Of a stretch of DNA of 64,000 bases, positions 22,232-35,063 are shown one piece after another. Source of the DNA: Coptis chinensis (Eukaryota; Streptophyta; Magnoliopsida; Ranunculales; Ranunculaceae). Position 1 is the first letter of the stretch. Every line of letters begins with the position of its first letter. Made by a program: the position numbers and the translations under genes. The stretch spans positions 103,003,501 to 103,067,500 of the forward strand of contig CM027378.1 in NCBI GenBank assembly GCA_015680905.1, in the 5' to 3' direction. Under the pieces are notes generated by a model. The model ran no database searches. It was not told where the DNA came from and worked only from the letters and a program-made list of their open reading frames with translations.

Positions 22232-23510
22232 GTAAAGGTGTTCTGGTGTCAATATGTTATACCATTATGTAATCATTATCCCGGCCATATTCCATATTTA
22301 CTGAGTTGCATCGCATGGTCACAATTTGTTAAAATCTTACTTTCTCACGCTTTTGTACAGTACCCATTTCTTTCAGCATAACTTTTTTTCCAACAATTTA
22401 ATGGGATACATTTGCTATTAAAATGTGAAACCCTCAGTTACTTAACCTTTCCTACTTGAAATTAGACCGACTTGTAAGGCTTAAGACTTACATTCATAAC
22501 AACTCATTTAAAATAAATGAGTTATTGAGGTGAAATGCAAAATTCTAATAAATGACGCATATTTGTAAGACCTTATTAAGCCAAGTAAAATTTATCAAAC
22601 TTGCTACTTCACATAGAAGACCCGGGCTGACCCGACCATTAAGATATATGGGGTTTATCGGCAATGCATTTCCAACCCCTGTAACCACACAAACCAAGTA
22701 TATAATGCACTCGCTCAAGATATAGAAAGAACAACGAATATGTCCCCAATAACTCAGGCCGAAACTCTAAAATAAAGTGAATTGAGCACAGAATCTACAA
22801 TGGAGGAGCCACTACTTTCATTCCAGCTGCCTTTCCAGCCATAACTCCAATCGTGGTTCAAATAAGGTAGATACATAAGAGTTTATGGCACTAAGCTTTG
22901 ATCATGGGCTTCATGGTGTAAATGGATTCTCTCAGCTCATGGGAAAATGTCGTGTATGTTCTACTATTTTTCCCCAAATCCCATATATATATTAGTGGCC
23001 AGGTCACATATGATAGGAAAAATAATTATGCAATAAACTGTGTGTTAATTTGATATATGGTTGGATGTGTATTTCTGATTAACTTAGCATCTCTTTAGTG
23101 GAGAATAATTTGATTGCAGAAAATACTATGCGGGCCCCATGCGGAGAAAAAACAGTAAAAAGTTTCCGCAATATAGGCAAGCAAAAGGATGGATTTTAGT
23201 TTATTAGTTGCAACCGCGTAACTGTACATGACCTGCAACACATAAAATGGTTGGATTAGAATGTGAACGCATTTTCTTGAGAACTCGATTTCATACAAAC
23301 AATAACACCTAAACATGATCGCACTATATCAAATAAGTCTTGCCCCTAAAAAAACACAGGACACACTGTAAGTCATGCGAGATAGTGATGGATTACTACA
23401 CTAAAACAATTCTTGAACTAAAACCCATTCAACAGGTTATATACTTGCACAATTGCTTAATGGTCTATGAAGAACAACTCCTCAGCATGCTTATATGGAA
23501 TATCAAGCTT

Positions 23511-23541
<31 letters not shown>

Positions 23542-25792
23542 CTAATTTCGTTAGCAATTGTATATGGAATCCATCAATCAGATGCCATTGAGACAACTTT
23601 TGATTGTTGTGCCTATAAGTAAATTACAATCACATATACAAAAGCCATAACGTCTTAAGTGGCTTAAGCTAATACCTGAAATGGACGAAATTCATGAATA
23701 GTTACCCATTTTATTTTGGGTAGTCATATCAATCTAATATAACTTCAAAGCTCACATTCAATCCTAATTATCTTTCTGCTATACATTAGTTTTGTGATGA
23801 TGTCCGATAAAAGGAGTGCCACCATGAAAAACAAATTACACTTCGTGTAGATGGAATCTGCAACAGGCTACATTACCCTCAATCTTAAATAACGTAAGAG
23901 TCTATTCAATATAATGTGTTTCTAGTTCTGTCTCATATAAGTTCAAGAGGTTATAGTAATAAAAAGGTTGATGACACAGAGTATACTTACCTGATACCGA
24001 TAATTTAACTTGAAGTGTTGAATTGCGATGCTCCACGTCTAAGTCCCTCTGTATAAGTGCATGAGCCTATATACTATTAAATTGTCCATCAGAAATTCAA
24101 TCACATGGCTCATATCTAAGTTTTGTATTTCAACATACACCACTTTTGGTACTTCACTCCAACCCAACAACAAACCGATCCCAATTAACATCCCCATTGT
24201 AATTCCAGAAATTAAACAAAAAAAACCTCTAATTGTATTAAGTTTGAAATTGGAAATTGCATACCCAATCAATCATCAAATTGTGGAACTTTAATTCGTT
24301 TTGGCAGTGGTGCCAGTTCATCCTTGCATGATAAATTTTAGGTTTATTTACTAACTGCAAGGATGAAAGATTAAAAAACATCAGTTATAGAAACATTGAT
24401 TGTCAAACAAATTAAGGAATACCTGTTTGGATGGAAAATCGATTCGCTACATCTAGTTCAGAAACCTTCTTTCTTCGTGGAGAATGGATTTTTGTCTGGA
24501 ATAAGGGTTTTTTTTTTATATTAAGGAGTCCAAGGTTTTTAAGGTATTAAGAAACCTTCCTTCTTCTTTCTCGAGATGCACATTCCAAGTAGGTCATTCC
24601 GAGTAGGGACTAATTTGCAATAAATTGAAATAGGTATGAGCATGGTGGAGAAACTTCAACACTTCTTTTGATGATAAATTCAAGCATGCATTTTGCGCTC
24701 TATCAATTATATTTGAAGTCTAATGATCTGGTTTTCTCACCTCCAAGGGCAACAAAGCTTGTGGTGTCGTTTTTGAGGTGTAGATTCATTCCTTTTAATA
24801 GGTGAAGATGCTCCATCCAAATCTTCGTACTGTTAGTCACTTGGATTTATGCCACAACAACAAAACTGAAATAAATAGGAAGACATTCAATAGTATTAAA
24901 AGCTTGGTATCTTACCAGAGGAAAACTTTTAGAAATTTCCGGAGACGTAGAATGCAACTGCTAATGAAATTTATGTAGTTTGAATGTTAAGTTGGGTCCT
25001 GAGGCGTCCTTCCAACTCTTAGATATGGCAGGATGACCTCCATAGGCCCTGCAACATTCAAAAATTCCTTAAGACTATCCCGTTTCTTATCCCATAACAA
25101 TGAATCAAACATATACGCTACAAGTTAGCTAAATACATATATAAACACGTGCAAAAATGAAATTATGATGTTAATGCTTCTAATCAATTGATCTTAATCC
25201 ACGCCATGGCAAAGAACCCCAGATATATATTCCAAAAAACAAAACAAAACCCTACAACAAACAGGGAAAAAAGGATGCAGAAAAAAGGTAATAGGTGTGA
25301 TAGCAAACACCATTATCTTAGCTATAACAATTATTCAAAAATATATGAAATTCGATTTTCTAAGAAACACATTTAAACCTTGATGTAATGTTGAACTTGC
25401 TAGATATGGTCACAAACTTCAGTAGAACATACTTACATTAGTATTTGCGTATGGCTTTTGATCTGCATTGTTAGTGAAAGGATGCAGATAACAATTTAGA
25501 TCTTGGTTGTTTCACGCTTGACTGTTGCATTTGTAGAATGAATGACTGTCACTGATAAAGAAAACCGATTGATCGTTCCAAGAGAGGGGGAGATAAACTT
25601 TAACGAGATAAAAATCAGATATAAATGTTCCATTTTCCATTCATTTCTAAAACCCCAAATAAATCCTAAAAGTTCAATTCTATAAAAGTCCAATCAATTC
25701 CAATGCTAAAAAGACACGTTAATGAAGCTGGAGAATGTGTATACCCTGATTAAACATGTTGGTTTAATTACAAAATATAAGAAGACACATAC
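22232..25792. other. Intergenic DNA with scattered gene scraps
   Basis: Apart from the HAD-like scrap at 22795-22851 no gene is recognised. An A-run of about 28 lies at 23513-23540. The two 77-residue frames on opposite strands at 24039-24294 are overlapping chance frames. Minus-strand stretches near 24430-24600 look like the 5' leader of a gene (CT/TTC-rich), but no coding follows. Confidence 0.4.
22795..22851 (-). pseudogene. Scrap resembling a HAD-superfamily phosphatase (FMN hydrolase type)
   Basis: Minus-strand reading gives IGVMAGKAAGMKVVAPPL followed by a stop. This resembles the conserved motif III/IV stretch of plant HAD phosphatases such as the FMN hydrolase half of riboflavin kinase/FMN phosphatase (usually DSxxGVxAGKAAGMxVVAVPS). 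Only 18 residues match and the aspartates upstream are not seen, so this is a tentative call for a very small remnant. Confidence 0.4.
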
Positions 25793-25984
25793 TTGATTTA
25801 GAACGGCAGTGAGAAATGCTCCAAATGGATACACATCATTATGTGTACTTGTTTTTCCAGTTCTAGCAAGCTATTATGTAATATAACTGAGAGTACCTGC
25901 CATGGCGAGAAGTTTGAGGATCACCTCCATGATCACATAATTTAGCAAGGCCGAAGTCCCCTAACTTCGCATTGATTTCAAAGT
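25793..25984 (-). pseudogene. Lectin-type receptor-like kinase fragment
   Basis: Minus strand reads FEINAKLGDFGLAKLCDHGG, then DPQTSRH: the DFG activation loop of a plant L-type lectin receptor kinase. After a one-base frame slip it reads AGTLSYIT, two stop codons, then LARTGKTSTHNDVYPFGAFL, which matches the P+1 loop and subdomain IX (ARTGKTSTxxDVYSFGAFLLE). The catalytic HRD loop, the N-lobe, the lectin domain and the kinase C-lobe are absent. It is a short dead exon piece. Confidence 0.8.
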
Positions 25985-28900
25985 GTGACATATAACAAAT
26001 ATTTTCAGTTCACAAAATTAAATAAGCATTGAGTGAAACTATAGTTGATACATCGACTCTACAGCAAAAGCTTAGATATTAGGAAGTTACATAACTATAA
26101 TCCTCATTTTTGTTGTAGATTAATAAAGTTTAGCTCTTCCAGTTTCTTTCATGAAAAAACAGAAAATGTCTATGTTGCTTACGTGTATCAAAAGTCTAAA
26201 CTACTAAAAATGATTGCTACCATATATATAACCATGTTCTCTAGATGTTGCTTGCACGGGAAATATTTGCATATAAGTCGATTTTCCGAACAAAAATATA
26301 TGCATATGCTTGAATTTAATAGCAACCCATACACAATTACACCAATGCTTAATAAAATTAAGGATTTTGTATTGAGTTAAGGGTTTTAGGCGGAAACTAA
26401 AAAACAATGACATACCTCAGTTTCATTTTTGATTTCTTTGATTTTTTGCATATTAGTCGGCATATTTGAAGCTTAGAAGAACGTTAAATGGATTTTTGAT
26501 ACTGTGAGAGTTCGCAGAGATATTAAGTTTTTGATTTTATGGTTCGAGGGGAGTGATCTAAGAATTGCAGAGAGATCTCAGACCAATGAAACAGAATCGA
26601 TTTTGGTGTTTCGGAGATGACTAACGTAGAGAGGAGATGAGTAAACCCAAAAGATAGCTTTGGTAAATCTTGTGAATCTTTTCAACTCTAACAGTCTAAC
26701 TAATATTCACGTCCTCTTCATCGGTATATCGAGAAGTAAGTTCTCTGGGCCAACTTTTAATTTTCTCCTAATTTTTCGTGAGTAAAATTTGATACGTACA
26801 CCTTGAGCTAATAGAGCTCAAAAGGGAAGCTAGGTGAGGTGCTTCCAACTTATGACCACTAGGAATCCAACTCACGCCCACAGAGAGTCTAGAACATAAG
26901 ATAAACAATACAATACTATATGTAGCAGTTCAAAGTTTGAAAATTGTTAATTATAAAGAAAAAGTGATACCGATTCTAGTGTTGCTCCTCCTCCTTCGAG
27001 ATATATATATAATACGGTGACAACTAAAAGTGCGTATCAATGTCCAAGATCCCTGATTAGTTCACATTGCAGATTAATTATAATCATCAGCCTAATGAAA
27101 ACAAATTGTAGAAAATTGTACATGCGTGTCCATGCATTTACACAATAATCAATCAGGTTCTGAAAATTGGTAATGACAGTAAGTGCTAGAAAGTTTTTGA
27201 GCCCTATTAATGTTGGTGTTATTCAATTGGTCCAAGCACAACTTCAACTGGTCAACATATTTAGAGGAGAATCTTCCGTAGATTTTATCTTTCCTTGATA
27301 GTAATAGTAATAATAATAAGGTATAGAAGAAGAAAGGATTAGAGTATGAGTTATTGGAGTTATTTCTTTTGAAAACAATGGAGTGATTCACATGCATGTC
27401 AATAAGGATTGTAATCTAAAATGGGAACAGGAGAAACGTTTGTGACCTATTCAGAGACTAACATAGGTTGGAGACAAATCGTCCCACAAATAAAAAAAAA
27501 AGAATAATAGCTTCCCGAATCTACAACATGTTAGGCTTAAACTAAGTTAAATAAGGATTAGTATAATTCTGAATCAATACCGACAGATATCTGATAAAGT
27601 TTGGTTATCAAAATGGATATCTAATTAGAACTTCAATATAAGTATAATAATATTATCCTAATCCAAGTTCATGTCTATGTTTTTTATTGTCATTATCTTT
27701 GAAAAACTCAAAGACATTACATGTATGGTTTTCAAAATTTTCCTATACATTATGTAACTTATTAAAGGCCTTTTATTCCATTGTATACAATGGTGAGAGA
27801 GGGAGTCATCCATGGATAGATTTGATTTTCCAAAAGGAAGCATCGAAATTAGATACAATATCTGTTCATCAGAAGAAAAATGAATGCATAAATTAATAAT
27901 ATAGAGAAATTGAAAACAATAATAATAAGAAAAATGAAAAGGAAAAACCATACCTGATTTCTTGTAAACGGAGCGGCAGAACTGGCATGGCGAGAGACCA
28001 AAAAGTAGAAGAGAAAATTGCAAAAGTGTAGAAAGCAGAGTTTGATATGGTTTAATAAAAATCCCAAAGTTTCCAATAAAAAAACCTTAGACCTCGTAAG
28101 CAAATGTAAATGAATCCTTTGCTTTTTAATAGATTACCTGATAAATTGATTATCGGAGAGTGAGAGCGATTAAGGTTTTAAGGGAGACAATAGAGGGTTT
28201 ACTCTTTAGTCTTCTGTGAACAATTCAAAGAAAAGTTTTAGATTTAGATAGTTGTCTTCAAGCAAGAGGCTGAAATATAGCTAACACAATTTGTTGTTGG
28301 CTTAAAGACTATCAGAGCTTATCTCTAATTTGCCAAGCCCGTATGTTGAGTGGAACCTAAACTTTGATAGAAAACCATATTCATTAGAGAAGCATATATC
28401 ACAAAGGTAAGAACCCAGTATCAGCCTATATATCAGCCTATCAATGTATACTTATCCAGTTATGCTCTAAAGAAGAAAAGCTGAACAACTCAAACTATTA
28501 GGGCATGAGGCAACCTTGCTTAGTCTAAAGTGACTTGAAGAACAACACATACGTCTAGATGAGATAAGACACGCAGAGTATTAAAGAGTCATTATTAACA
28601 GAGATTGAAAATTAATGATTCCATTTCCTCCAACTTTGACTGTAGGAATCTAAACTTTCACAATAGCCTCTAGACATCTTTCATATGCTATGTCCAGGCT
28701 CGTATCGAGCATTCTTCGTGTAATCAAACCATGAGGATTTTATAATCCTTTTAAATTAAAAGCTCTGGTCTCAACCCGTTTCATCGCATTCATGTCGGTT
28801 TCTGTAAAACCAATGAAATAAACTAATCAAATGAACTTATATATATCAATTAACTAGACAACTTAATGTAAATATGGGCATAAATGTGTAGTATTTACGT

Positions 28901-30097
28901 GCTTATCTCATCTCCCAAGATAGAACGGATTTCAATCCTATGACTATGGCACTCCAATTCGATCAAAGGACTCAGCGAACGCAACAATATGTTTGTACTC
29001 GAACAATGAAAAATTTGTAGAGAGAGAGAGTGCAAATGCAAAAGACTTTTTCCTTCGACCCTTTTAAGCAAAACATGCGATCGAGTTTTATAGAAGAGAA
29101 TGTACCTACCTTTCAAAGAGGTACACCTTTTCGAAAAGACACAGTTTGAAAAGACACGACCGTTCAAGCAAAAAGCCAAATTCGGTTACGGTAGTTACAT
29201 AAATTACCTTGTAGAAGAAATATTACTTATACACCATAAACCTAAGCCTAAAGTATAAGTCACATTATTTCTACTCAAGTGAGTACACTAGAGACAATTT
29301 TTCATTTATTATTAAATGGTTTTTTTAGACTGCTCAAATGTCTAAGAATTCTTAACACAAGGAACTTCATTTCTAAACCATTTTTCCAACAAACTATTTT
29401 TTTTTACTAAAAATTGTGAGAGTTTAAAAATACAAATTTTCTTACAAAATGTATAAATCAAAGTTGATTGACCTTGAATACCCTCGAGGAAAATCCTGGG
29501 TTCGTCATCCCTGGATGAAATTGTAGGGTATGTAGGTAAATATAACAAACAAATTGGTAGATTAGAAGGCATTCAAAACACCAACCTAGTCTATAACCAT
29601 AAACCGTACCCCTCCAAGATATCCATTTCAAAGTTTGGTTGAAACGTAACACTAGCTGGTTTGTCTAATCCATGCCAGCACTGATAGTAAAAGGAAACCA
29701 TCTATTCCTAATTAGAGTCATTTAGCTTATACTAGTGTGTAAGCAAAGTTAATCAAACAATAAGGAGTGCATAATGTGGACAATTAAGCAAGCACATTCT
29801 ACCTTGGACATTCAAACCCAAGTGATTCCTTCTTTTCTAGGGTTGCTTCCATGTGGGGAAGATTTCACAACATCCACAAAAGTTCAAGTTTTTTTTTAAA
29901 AAATTTTGAGTGACATAAACCATTGTACACGAAACTCACTCCATTTTCAAACACTTCCTATATTTTTGTGTTCTTGAGGAAATTGAGATATGGTTCCCTG
30001 ACTTCAGTTAAAGTTTTAACTTTAATTACCAAAAAGAATTACATTCGAGTTTAAGGAAAAGACTTGGATAGTTTTAGTTTTGTTAATTAAATCTCGG
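25985..30097. other. AT-rich intergenic DNA, no recognised gene
   Basis: Reading frames of 60-121 residues on both strands (for example minus 27658-28023) show no recognisable family and are hydrophobic or low-complexity, as expected by chance in AT-rich DNA. A short GA-rich tract lies near 29020-29030. Confidence 0.45.
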
Positions 30098-31059
30098 ATG
30101 CAGTCGGAGTTATCTATTAACATTGGTTGGACACCACCTCCTCCTGGTTGGATCAAGCTACACACTGATGGATCCGCGGAATAATGGAGTGCAGGTGTTG
30201 GTTATGTCATTAGAGATGATGCTGGTAAGTTCATGATGGGTGTTGCTCTGCCAATACCATATGCCACAGCTATGTGTGCTGAATTCTTGGCACTAAAAAT
30301 TAGACTACAAGTTATTATCGCGAAGAATTTAGATATGGTGATCATAGAAACTAATTGTTTTTTACTTAAGAACCTTGTTTGCCATGATGATCACTAGATT
30401 CCTATCGCGGTGAGCACCATTTTTGTAGATATTAGAGTATCTTCAATGCTACTCTACAGTCCTACATGTTCGAGTGGGCAGCTCAAATTTTCCACACCAA
30501 CCCATGCTCTATATCAAGTGGACAACTCACCACACTCCATTTTGGGGGTCAAATATAAATTTTGATTTGCTTTATTAAGTGACACTCCATACTAGCTGCC
30601 CATGCTGCCCCAACTTGTCACATGTGCAAACAACCAATTTTATTACTTTTGTATCATTACACTCCATTTTAGGGGTCAAATATAGAAGAAAGATGTGGGG
30701 TGTTGGCAAGTTGAGAGTGGTCAAAATATTTTAGCATAAGTGTCCAATGGGTCTATAAGATAAGTTTCATTATAAAAACAATAATATAGAGTGTGTGGGT
30801 TAAGTTGGTGTGGATAATTTTCAAGACTTCAATTAACATCATCTTTTAACTTGATGACATCACTTTGGACTTTAAATGAAGTGTATGCATTGAAGATGCT
30901 CTTAGAGATCTATTAAAAGAAGTTCAACATAGAGTTGTATGGAGCTACAGGGAAGCAAACTTTGTTGCTGATAAGTTAGTGACTTTTGCTGCCAGCAAAG
31001 CAAATGAATGTGATTGGACAACCATTGCTGAAGAATCAAATAAGAAACTTTTGTATTGA
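30098..31059 (+). pseudogene. RNase H-like (RVT_3 family) gene fragment split by a MITE
   Basis: 30098-30400 reads GWIKLHTDGSAE, a stop, then WSAGVGYVIRDDAGKFMM and AEFLALKIRL. This is the plant RNase H-like fold (first catalytic Asp in HTDGS, Glu in AEFLAL) found in LINE tails and stand-alone genes. After the MITE at 30435-30901 the same domain resumes at about 30900 (LRDLLKEVQHRVVWSYREAN, then FVADKLVTFAASKANECDW) and ends at TGA 31057-31059. The YREANFVADKL segment is the characteristic C-terminal motif. In-frame stops make it a pseudogene; no reverse transcriptase was found upstream. Confidence 0.82.
30435..30901. mobile_element. Tourist/Harbinger-type MITE
   Basis: 467 bases bounded by GAGTATCTTCAATGC and GCATTGAAGATGCTC (15-bp terminal inverted repeats with one mismatch), flanked on both sides by TTA (30432-30434 and 30902-30904), the PIF/Harbinger target duplication. 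There is no coding content. It interrupts the RNase H-like fragment. Confidence 0.88.
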
Positions 31060-32568
31060 ACGTGTTATTAGGGTGTAAGTTGGTATTTATGGAATGGCAG
31101 ACTACCTTGACATCCATAACTTACACAATGAACTAAGTGCTAATTTTATGGGAATATGTTCTCCATACAATAGAGAGATCTCTACAAAATATCAAGATAT
31201 TTGAACATGTCTAACCTTGTCAAAAGTTGTGTTTAAGTTTGATATTTATCTAACGGTCCACAATTTTAGCACTATTTTTAATAAAACTAAACATATCCAA
31301 TTGAGATGAGTTTTGGTGGAGATTCTATCTAGGAAGATCTTCTCTACCAAAAATCAGCCCTTAGTTTAATGTGCCCGATATATATACAGAGAGAGAGTCC
31401 CGATATTAGAAGTACATACTTAAGTTAGTTAAGTTAGTAATTAACGGACTAAACATTACAGTATATTCCACAAGATTTAGTAATCCTAAAAAAAAAAAAA
31501 ACCCCCATTGTACCATAATCTCTCTCTCTTTTATTTCTCTCCTGTTTTTCTCTCTCCCGTAACTATTCTTCTCTTTCACCAAATTAAAGAAACAAATCTC
31601 TCTCTCTCTCTCCTGTTTTTGTTACTAGTTTACATGGAAAGGTTAATCTGTTTTAATATGAGAACAATTCTTTTTTACTTTCATGTTTGAATTTAATCGA
31701 AGGCAGTGATGAAAATAGAGGTAAGGGTAAGGTTGACTTCGATTTCATGTTTCTGAAACTTTTTTCTTGTAGAATTTTTTTGTTGTTAGTAATTTTATTT
31801 GGAGTTAATATTTTTTGCGGCATACAGCGTCTATGTCGAGATCACCTTCCAATCGCAATTCTATTGATCTGAAACGAGAGAGCGTCAAAATTTATTTGAG
31901 AAACACCCAGTTATAGCCAAATGCATCATTGGATAAAAAATGCAGCAAATATTCCTCACCTGAAAGAAGCATGGTTGGTGGTTCCACAAGTACTGAAGGC
32001 TATGGAGCACTCCCAAAATTCTCTCCTGCCATTACTGAAGTGTACGTATTACTTGCTATGAGATTTTTTTTTGAAGCGTTGGATATGATGCTCAAGTTGG
32101 TTATTGCTCTATTGAGCGTGAACTACCAATGTTTGTGAGAAAAATATTGTTCAATTGTTCTGGTGTATTTTTGTGCCACTTGAGCAAATCATTAACAAAC
32201 ACAAAACTTTAAGTTGCATGAAATGAAGGTTCTCATCACTCAGACGTTCAAAATCATAGTGTAGGATGCTCAAGTTTGTTGTGGCTTAACTGAGCTTGAG
32301 GATTAAAATTCGGTGAAATAATTCCAAAGTCCGTATGCAATTCCATCTATTTTAGTAACCTAGTTGATGTTCGTAATGCGGCAGTACTATCCCTCAATAT
32401 TTGACCAATTGATCAGTTTATTCTCACTCATATCCGGTTGTACGTGATTCCATGTAATTGCTCATAGTTTTAGTTCCCGATTCTATTAATTTGGCATCCT
32501 ATTTTTTCTGTAATCTTACTCCTACTAATTATATATCAAGTCTAACTAATTTTTAATTCTAACAAGGT
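31060..32568. other. Intergenic DNA with CT-rich microsatellites
   Basis: (CT)n-rich tracts at 31520-31615 resemble a plant 5' leader, but the frames that follow (31508-31690, 31687-31872, 31929-32138) are short and unrecognised. Nothing else supported. Confidence 0.4.
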
Positions 32569-32642
32569 GGATCTTTAGCTCAAATTGCAGAGCACTTTGG
32601 AGGTATCCAAAGATGATGGTGGTTCAAACCCACCAAGATCCT
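32569..32642 (+). other. tRNA-like cloverleaf; tRNA pseudogene or SINE-type head
   Basis: 74 bases fold as a tRNA: a perfect 7-bp acceptor stem GGATCTT/AAGATCC, D-stem GCTC/GAGC, anticodon-arm stem CTTTG/CAAAG and T-stem GGTGG/CCACC with loop TTCAAAC. Pol III A-box (TAGCTCAAATTG) and B-box (GGTTCAAACCC) sequences are present. The anticodon loop is 8 bases instead of 7, so no anticodon can be assigned and there is no T-run just after it. It is therefore probably non-functional. Confidence 0.5.
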
Positions 32643-32790
32643 CTAATATTTTAAAAGGTAGGATCAACATAGTCTATAGGGCATATGCATAACTGTATGC
32701 ATGACCTTTACACAATTAGGAAGCTGAACCTTTCTACAGAGGTCAGGAGGGCACCTAAGATACTGGATGTTACTGATTATTACCTTATAC

Positions 32791-33119
32791 AGGCCAACCG
32801 AGACTAAACACAGACGGGGCATCTAGACAAAACCCAGGCAATGCTGGCTGGGGTGTGGTCTTCAGGAATCAACTGGGCGCAGTGGTGGGGAACCTAACAC
32901 TAGTCGGTGAACTAGGAGTGGCTACAAGTTATGAAGCTGAGCGTACTGTAGTTGTGGGACAAGATCAAGAAGCTGACACATGGCTTCCTATCACCTCATG
33001 TAGGGAAGTTAATTTTATTGCTCACATCTCTGAAAACAAGGGAGCATCCTTATGTAGGGGCATAAAAGAAGGGTATAATTACCAACCACTTCCCCTAACT
33101 AGAATAGAGAACCGAGACA
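32791..33119 (+). pseudogene. RNase H-like (RVT_3 family) fragment upstream of the CACTA element
   Basis: Reads RPRLNTDGASRQNPGNAGWG then VVFRNQLGAVVGN: the NTDGAS..NPG.AG.G motif that begins plant RNase H-like domains, with the first catalytic Asp. Later CREVNFIAHI matches the C-terminal RE.N..AD motif. The part between is shorter than usual and the second half is degenerate. The frame is cut by the CACTA element inserted at 33120. It is most likely a LINE-derived or stand-alone RNase H remnant. Confidence 0.7.
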
Positions 33120-34986
33120 CACTACTGGAAAAAAAATCAATAGATATCACTAAAAACAATCGCCATGCTATCTTTTTTAAGATAGGGTTTATGAATAAAA
33201 CACTATAAAAATGATAGCGTTTGTGAATAAAACACTATAAAAATAATAGCGTTTTTAGATAAATGCTATGAAATTCAATAGCGATTTCCGCAAACGCTAT
33301 TGTACTTTTTATAGCGTTTATGAGAAAAAACGCTATGGAGCCTGATAGTAGTTTTTCAACGCTATTAAATATTTATAGTATTTTTTTTTAAAAAAAAAAA
33401 CTTAAAATCGGATTCAGATGGATTCGAATCACCAACCTCTCAATTAAGAGCGCTCTTACCATTTAGAGCTTATGAATCCATTAGAGCACACGTATTGACA
33501 ACTATGATTTTTTTATCATTAAACAAATCTATGAGAAATGAGAATATAAAACGCTTGTATATGGCTGAGCAAATTACTTAGGCTATAAATTAGATAACAT
33601 GCAAACAAATTAGACTCGAGCAACATACACATTTAAATTGCACCCTCGTCATTAACATAAATTTTTTTCCTAAGTATTCACTAATTTTACAGCATGTCAA
33701 GAGTAAACCCATCAAAAGTAACTCTTTCCTATAAAAACTACTTCCTTCCCAACAACTATAATACTAACCTAAGAATGGTGAAGTGAACGACCACAATGAA
33801 TAACTTCGATCTAGCCTCCTACACAAGACCCAAGTTCTGTGAAAATGGCCTAATAGTACAAAGCAACAAGAATAATATAGATAGAAATGTATAGAATAAG
33901 CTTGCAGGCCAACATTCAATACTATATACAAAATCACAAGTATGATAAAAAATTAGAAAATACAAAAATCAAGATGAGCAAAACAAACCTTGAAAATTTG
34001 GCCCAAAGTAGCCTCAAATAAGAACTTAAAATTCGACTGCCTTAAGTTTATATCGTAGAATTTGCTCGACAATAAATGCTTGTGCAACAACCTATGCGAG
34101 CTTAAGGATTTACTGACAAAAACTGTCATTCATCACGTCAATTAAAAATAAGTATTGGAAAACAGTTCATTGTTTGATATAAGAAACTAGTACACATGAT
34201 GAAAACTTATTCATGTCATAAGTCACTCTAGTCAATATGATCTTATACATGAACAACATACTAGTTACATTTCAAATTTTACAAAGGAACTAGTAAAAGA
34301 ATAATTTTTCCAATCACGAGCACTCTTCCATCAATCTAAAGTACTAAACAAAATATAATAACCCATACATTCAACCTTCCTGCTGGTTAGTGGTCAAATT
34401 CCACTCATAGAAATAGATAACTGGATCCACACTACTACAATCATATGGACTGATGAAAATATCTAACTACTAACCACAATAACTTTCAAACAAACTTGAC
34501 CTAGTTGAGGTTGAAGTACAAAATATATCAAAACATTGTATACCTGTTGAGCGACCAACCACTTAAGTGCGTTTATCCTTTGCTAGTGAACCCTTTCAAA
34601 ACTTATGCATAAATATCGTACTAGAAGCGATATCTAGCAATATATTCCTCCATAAAAATAAACACACATAAGAACATACGACTCTTGATATTGATTGCTT
34701 AAAATAATCAGTTTTGAAACGAAGACAAGTTAAGAAAAATATAGAGAAGAATTACAGTTCAAGTACTTTTGCAAAGCCATGTAGGCACATCATTCCCATA
34801 GAGACAATGCAGATTCACTACAATGAGAATATACTACAAGAAAGAGCCATGAAATTGCAAACGCAATGCAGATTCACTACAATGAGGATTGCGTTAACTT
34901 TAGCAAACGCAATGTTATTTTAAAGATAGCGGTTTTTTACAAATGCAATTAAATAAATGCTATCTATTGACTTTTTTGTAGTAGTG
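33120..34986. mobile_element. Non-autonomous CACTA transposon
   Basis: 1,867 bases beginning CACTACTGGAAAAAAAATCA and ending with the complement of CACTACTACAAAAAAGTCA, both continuing into AATAGATA. The flanking 3-bp duplication is ACA (33117-33119 and 34987-34989). Subterminal repeats are clear: 'aatagcg/cgctatt' occurs at least eight times at 33160-33340, and 'tgcaaacgcaatg' at the right end. No transposase was found. It is inserted just past the RNase H-like fragment. Confidence 0.9.
33410..33479 (-). other. tRNA-like sequence inside the CACTA element
   Basis: On the minus strand GGATTCA at one end pairs with TGAATCC at the other (7-bp acceptor-like stem). Between them are AGCTCTAAATGGTAAGAGCG (D-arm like) and GGTGATTCGAATCC (B-box like). 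The anticodon arm (CTCTTAATTGAGAG) has a loop that is too short, so it is a tRNA-derived relic. Its layout resembles the sequence at 32569-32642. Confidence 0.4.
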
Positions 34987-35062
34987 ACACTACCTATTCA
35001 AAATTTCAAAGCCTCCGAAGAAACTCTCAATAACCTTTTCATTTCCTATTTGCTTTAACTCC
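34934..35062 (+). repeat. 129-base direct repeat, left copy
   Basis: Contains the last 53 bases of the CACTA element plus about 75 bases of its flank (acactacctattcaaaattt...ctttaactcc). A near-identical copy lies at 36729-36857 on the far side of the inverted-repeat element. Confidence 0.9.
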
Positions 35063-35063
35063 G

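Noticed and set aside
24039-24294. Two opposed 77-residue frames
   Set aside because: They overlap on opposite strands, are hydrophobic or low-complexity and match no family.
25188-25376. Possible kinase exon upstream or downstream of the lectin-receptor-kinase fragment
   Set aside because: Neither strand shows kinase motifs there; only 25793-25984 is supportable.
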